Part shown: positions 5,884-7,670 of the stretch, in pieces
Numbering within the stretch: position 1 is the stretch's first letter
How the letters are laid out: each line of letters starts with the position of its first letter
Program-made: the position numbers and the translations under genes
The notes under the pieces: model-generated
Database searches by the model: none
Told to the model about the DNA's origin: nothing
What the model saw: only the letters and a program-made list of their open reading frames with translations
Source: Bacilli bacterium
GTDB taxonomy: Bacteria > Bacillota_I > Bacilli_A > RF39 > UBA660
Length of the DNA stretch: 7,670 bases
Assembly: GCA_017470045.1 (NCBI GenBank)
Contig: JAFUFG010000091.1
Coordinates: forward strand, 1-7,670
Direction: 5' to 3'

Positions 5884-5892
5884 TGCTATAAT
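5884..5892 (+). promoter_or_regulatory. Extended -10 promoter of the membrane protein gene
   Basis: TGC followed by TATAAT (5887-5892) is a perfect -10 box with the extended TGn element. The region 17-18 bases upstream (around 5863-5869) has no good -35 box and overlaps the terminator hairpin. Transcription from here would start near 5899, giving a very short leader before the ATG at 5910. Confidence 0.6.
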
Positions 5893-5898
5893 GAATTT

Positions 5899-5904
5899 AG
5901 GTGA
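5899..5904 (+). promoter_or_regulatory. Ribosome binding site that decides the start at 5910
   Basis: AGGTGA lies five bases before ATG 5910. A GTG at 5901 in the same frame falls inside this site and has no ribosome binding site of its own, so the longer start is unlikely. Confidence 0.72.
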
Positions 5905-5909
5905 ATCAT

Positions 5910-7661
5910 ATGAGTTACGTAATTCGTTACATCATTCCGTTAATCTATTGGTTAACAGGAGCTATTTTTATATCTTCAATAACAAAGAAAAAAATAAAAG
6001 ATTCGATTCCTTTAATCTTTTTCATTACACCATTTCTATTATATGGAAGTGTATTATTATGCAATTCTTTTGATATAGGTATGATTCTATCCCTTCTTCT
6101 TTCTATATTCGGAATGATATTCTGTATAAAGAATAAGAAAGAACTATTCGAAAAAGAAAATCGAAATACCATTCTATTCTTTATAGGAATTTATACCTTT
6201 TTCTTTCTCTTTGATTTAAATCGTAAATTTAGTATGTGGGATGAATGGTCCCATTGGGGAGAAATGGTAAAAGAAATGCTAAGACTAGATAATCTTTACT
6301 CCATAAAAGAGTCTACCTTAATGGTACACAAAGATTATCCTCCATTAGTTCCTATTATGGAATTGTTCTTAGTAAAACTAACAGGCGTATATAAAGAGTC
6401 TCTATTAATCCATTCAATCCATGTAATGGAATTTAGTTTATTAATACCTTTCCTAGAAAAAATAAAGGGTAAGATAAAATATGGTATTCCATTTCTAATA
6501 CTTTTAATTTTAAATATACTAGATCACCATCATGTATTAAACTGTATTTATTTAGATTATCTACTAAGTATAATAGTTATTTATATCTTAGGAATCATTT
6601 TATTCGAGAAGAAATCTGCTTATAAACAGGGAGTATTATTACTAAGTATTCTATATCTATTATTAACGAAAGAAATCAGTATCTTATTTTATCCAGTAGT
6701 AATAGGAATCTATTTTGGAAAAGAAATACTAGAAAAAAGTACAAAGAAAGAATTACTAATCAATATATTTTTATTGATAATAATACCAATAACAGTATTC
6801 TTCTCTTATCAACAATATAAAAATAATCTAGAAGTAGAAAAACAGTTTTCTATGAATTCGAATCTATTATCCGAATTAACAAAAGAAAAAGAATCATATC
6901 AAGTAGAAACAATCAATCATTATAAAAATGCCATAATAAAAGAAAATATTACGAATTCGTATCTACCAATCAGTACTATATTATTAAGTATCATTTCCAT
7001 TGGAGTACTCTTAGTAATAATAAAAGAGAAAAAAGAAAGAATCTTAGTAACAACATTCTTCCTAATAGAAATAATTGGTTATGGAGTAGTATTATTATAC
7101 TTATATGTATATCAATTCGGTCCAAGTGAAGGACCCGCTTTAGCATCATTTGATCGCTATATGGCAACAATTCTTCTGATTCCAATAGTACTTGGAGTTA
7201 TCTATAAAAAAGAGTGGAAAATAAAAGAATTCCTAGTGATTCTATTATTTCTAATAATAATACAAAGACCTGATCCATTAAGACAGCTAGTTCCTGCACT
7301 CAAAGGGTATACCTTTGAATACGAAACAATTGGATATCAGATAAAAGAACAAGGAAAAGAAAATAAAAAAGTATTCTTATTAGCAGAAGAATCCGGTGGA
7401 GAATATCAATACCCAGTAAAGTATTATGCCAATCCAATTATAACGAATAAAGAGTATTATGAATGGGTAGAAAATCCGACAGATATTCATAGACAAGAAT
7501 TAGAAGATTATTTAAAAGAATTTGATTATTTCTATATTATTCGAATTCGAGAAAATACAAAAAATACCTATTCAAATTTATTAGAATCAATAGAAGAAAG
7601 AACTCTATATCGAATAAAAATAAAAGAGAAAAAAATAAATTTTGAAAAAGTAGAAACCTAA
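5910..7661 (+). CDS. Polytopic membrane protein, probable GT-C-type glycosyltransferase
   Basis: This 583-residue protein begins with a hydrophobic segment (about 4-22) and has roughly eleven to thirteen further hydrophobic spans, for example 33-51, 57-73, 88-103, 192-205, 218-232, 258-270, 282-298, 353-372, 380-400, 420-432 and 440-452. The first large extracytoplasmic loop carries WDEWSHWG at 110-117 and KDYPPLVP at 141-148. An acidic pair in this loop and a DYPP-type motif are seen in GT-C transferases that use polyprenyl-phosphate sugars, such as the PMT/ArnT-like group. SFDRYMA at 413-419 also recalls that group. After the last membrane span a soluble tail of about 130 residues (YANPIITNKEYYEW and a C-terminal LYRIKIKEKK) is present. 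The likely role is glycosylation of an envelope polymer or surface protein; donor and acceptor are not visible. It has its own promoter. Family membership was not tested by search. Confidence 0.62.
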   Translation: MSYVIRYIIPLIYWLTGAIFISSITKKKIKDSIPLIFFITPFLLYGSVLLCNSFDIGMILSLLLSIFGMIFCIKNKKELFEKENRNTILFFIGIYTFFFLFDLNRKFSMWDEWSHWGEMVKEMLRLDNLYSIKESTLMVHKDYPPLVPIMELFLVKLTGVYKESLLIHSIHVMEFSLLIPFLEKIKGKIKYGIPFLILLILNILDHHHVLNCIYLDYLLSIIVIYILGIILFEKKSAYKQGVLLLSILYLLLTKEISILFYPVVIGIYFGKEILEKSTKKELLINIFLLIIIPITVFFSYQQYKNNLEVEKQFSMNSNLLSELTKEKESYQVETINHYKNAIIKENITNSYLPISTILLSIISIGVLLVIIKEKKERILVTTFFLIEIIGYGVVLLYLYVYQFGPSEGPALASFDRYMATILLIPIVLGVIYKKEWKIKEFLVILLFLIIIQRPDPLRQLVPALKGYTFEYETIGYQIKEQGKENKKVFLLAEESGGEYQYPVKYYANPIITNKEYYEWVENPTDIHRQELEDYLKEFDYFYIIRIRENTKNTYSNLLESIEERTLYRIKIKEKKINFEKVET

Positions 7662-7670
7662 TTGACGAAG
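7662..7670 (+). other. Intergenic end of window
   Basis: Nine bases follow the last stop. They contain TTGACG, one base off a -35 consensus, but the matching -10 would lie outside the window, so it cannot be judged. Confidence 0.3.

Noticed and set aside
5901..5909. GTG start at 5901 for the membrane protein gene
   Set aside because: The GTG is part of the AGGTGA ribosome binding site that serves ATG 5910, and it has no ribosome binding site of its own.
5891..6073. 60-residue open frame beginning at ATG 5891
   Set aside because: It lies in another frame inside the membrane protein gene, has no ribosome binding site, overlaps the -10 box and shows no domain.

Overview
The window is A+T-rich, uses GGA/AGA/GAA-type codons and strong AGGTG-like ribosome binding sites, and carries clostridial-type ChW surface repeats beside an NfnAB-type flavoenzyme pair. 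This suggests a low-GC anaerobic Bacillota (Firmicutes), probably gut-associated; I cannot name a genus. Tryptophan is TGG throughout, which argues against a Mycoplasma-type genetic code. All genes are on the + strand and tightly packed, with no gene-free stretch over 100 bases.

Positions 1-1146 hold the end of one transcription unit: the C-terminal 71 codons of a probable P-loop nucleotide kinase-like protein, a DUF5662-type protein (220-786), and a small cysteine-motif protein of the C_GCAxxG_C_C family (776-1132). The unit closes with a hairpin terminator that overlaps the last stop codon. A good sigma-A-type promoter follows at once (1148-1176).

Positions 1201-3416 encode a two-subunit iron-sulfur flavoenzyme of the NfnA/NfnB type (NADH-dependent reduced ferredoxin:NADP+ oxidoreductase, also described as SudAB or glutamate-synthase-small-subunit-like). 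The two genes overlap by one base. No glutamate synthase large subunit is visible.

Positions 3436-5514 are the most interesting part: one long frame for a secreted surface protein with a TTG start, a signal peptide, an acidic linker, nine ChW-type repeats arranged as three triads of about 148 residues, and a C-terminal C39-like papain-fold peptidase with visible Cys, His and Asp. The frame is cut by one TGA at 4609-4611. By alignment with the sister repeats the TGA sits where glycine is expected, so a GGA to TGA change is the simplest reading. There is no ATG, GTG or TTG in frame between the TGA and a point already past the catalytic cysteine. The peptidase can therefore only be made by readthrough or recoding, or else the gene is broken.

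An ASCH-domain protein (5516-5857) is coupled to that frame, followed by a weak terminator and an extended -10 promoter. The last gene (start corrected to 5910, end 7661) encodes a polytopic membrane protein resembling GT-C glycosyltransferases, probably acting on cell-envelope polymers. I found no RNA genes, CRISPR arrays, insertion sequences or clear mobile elements.
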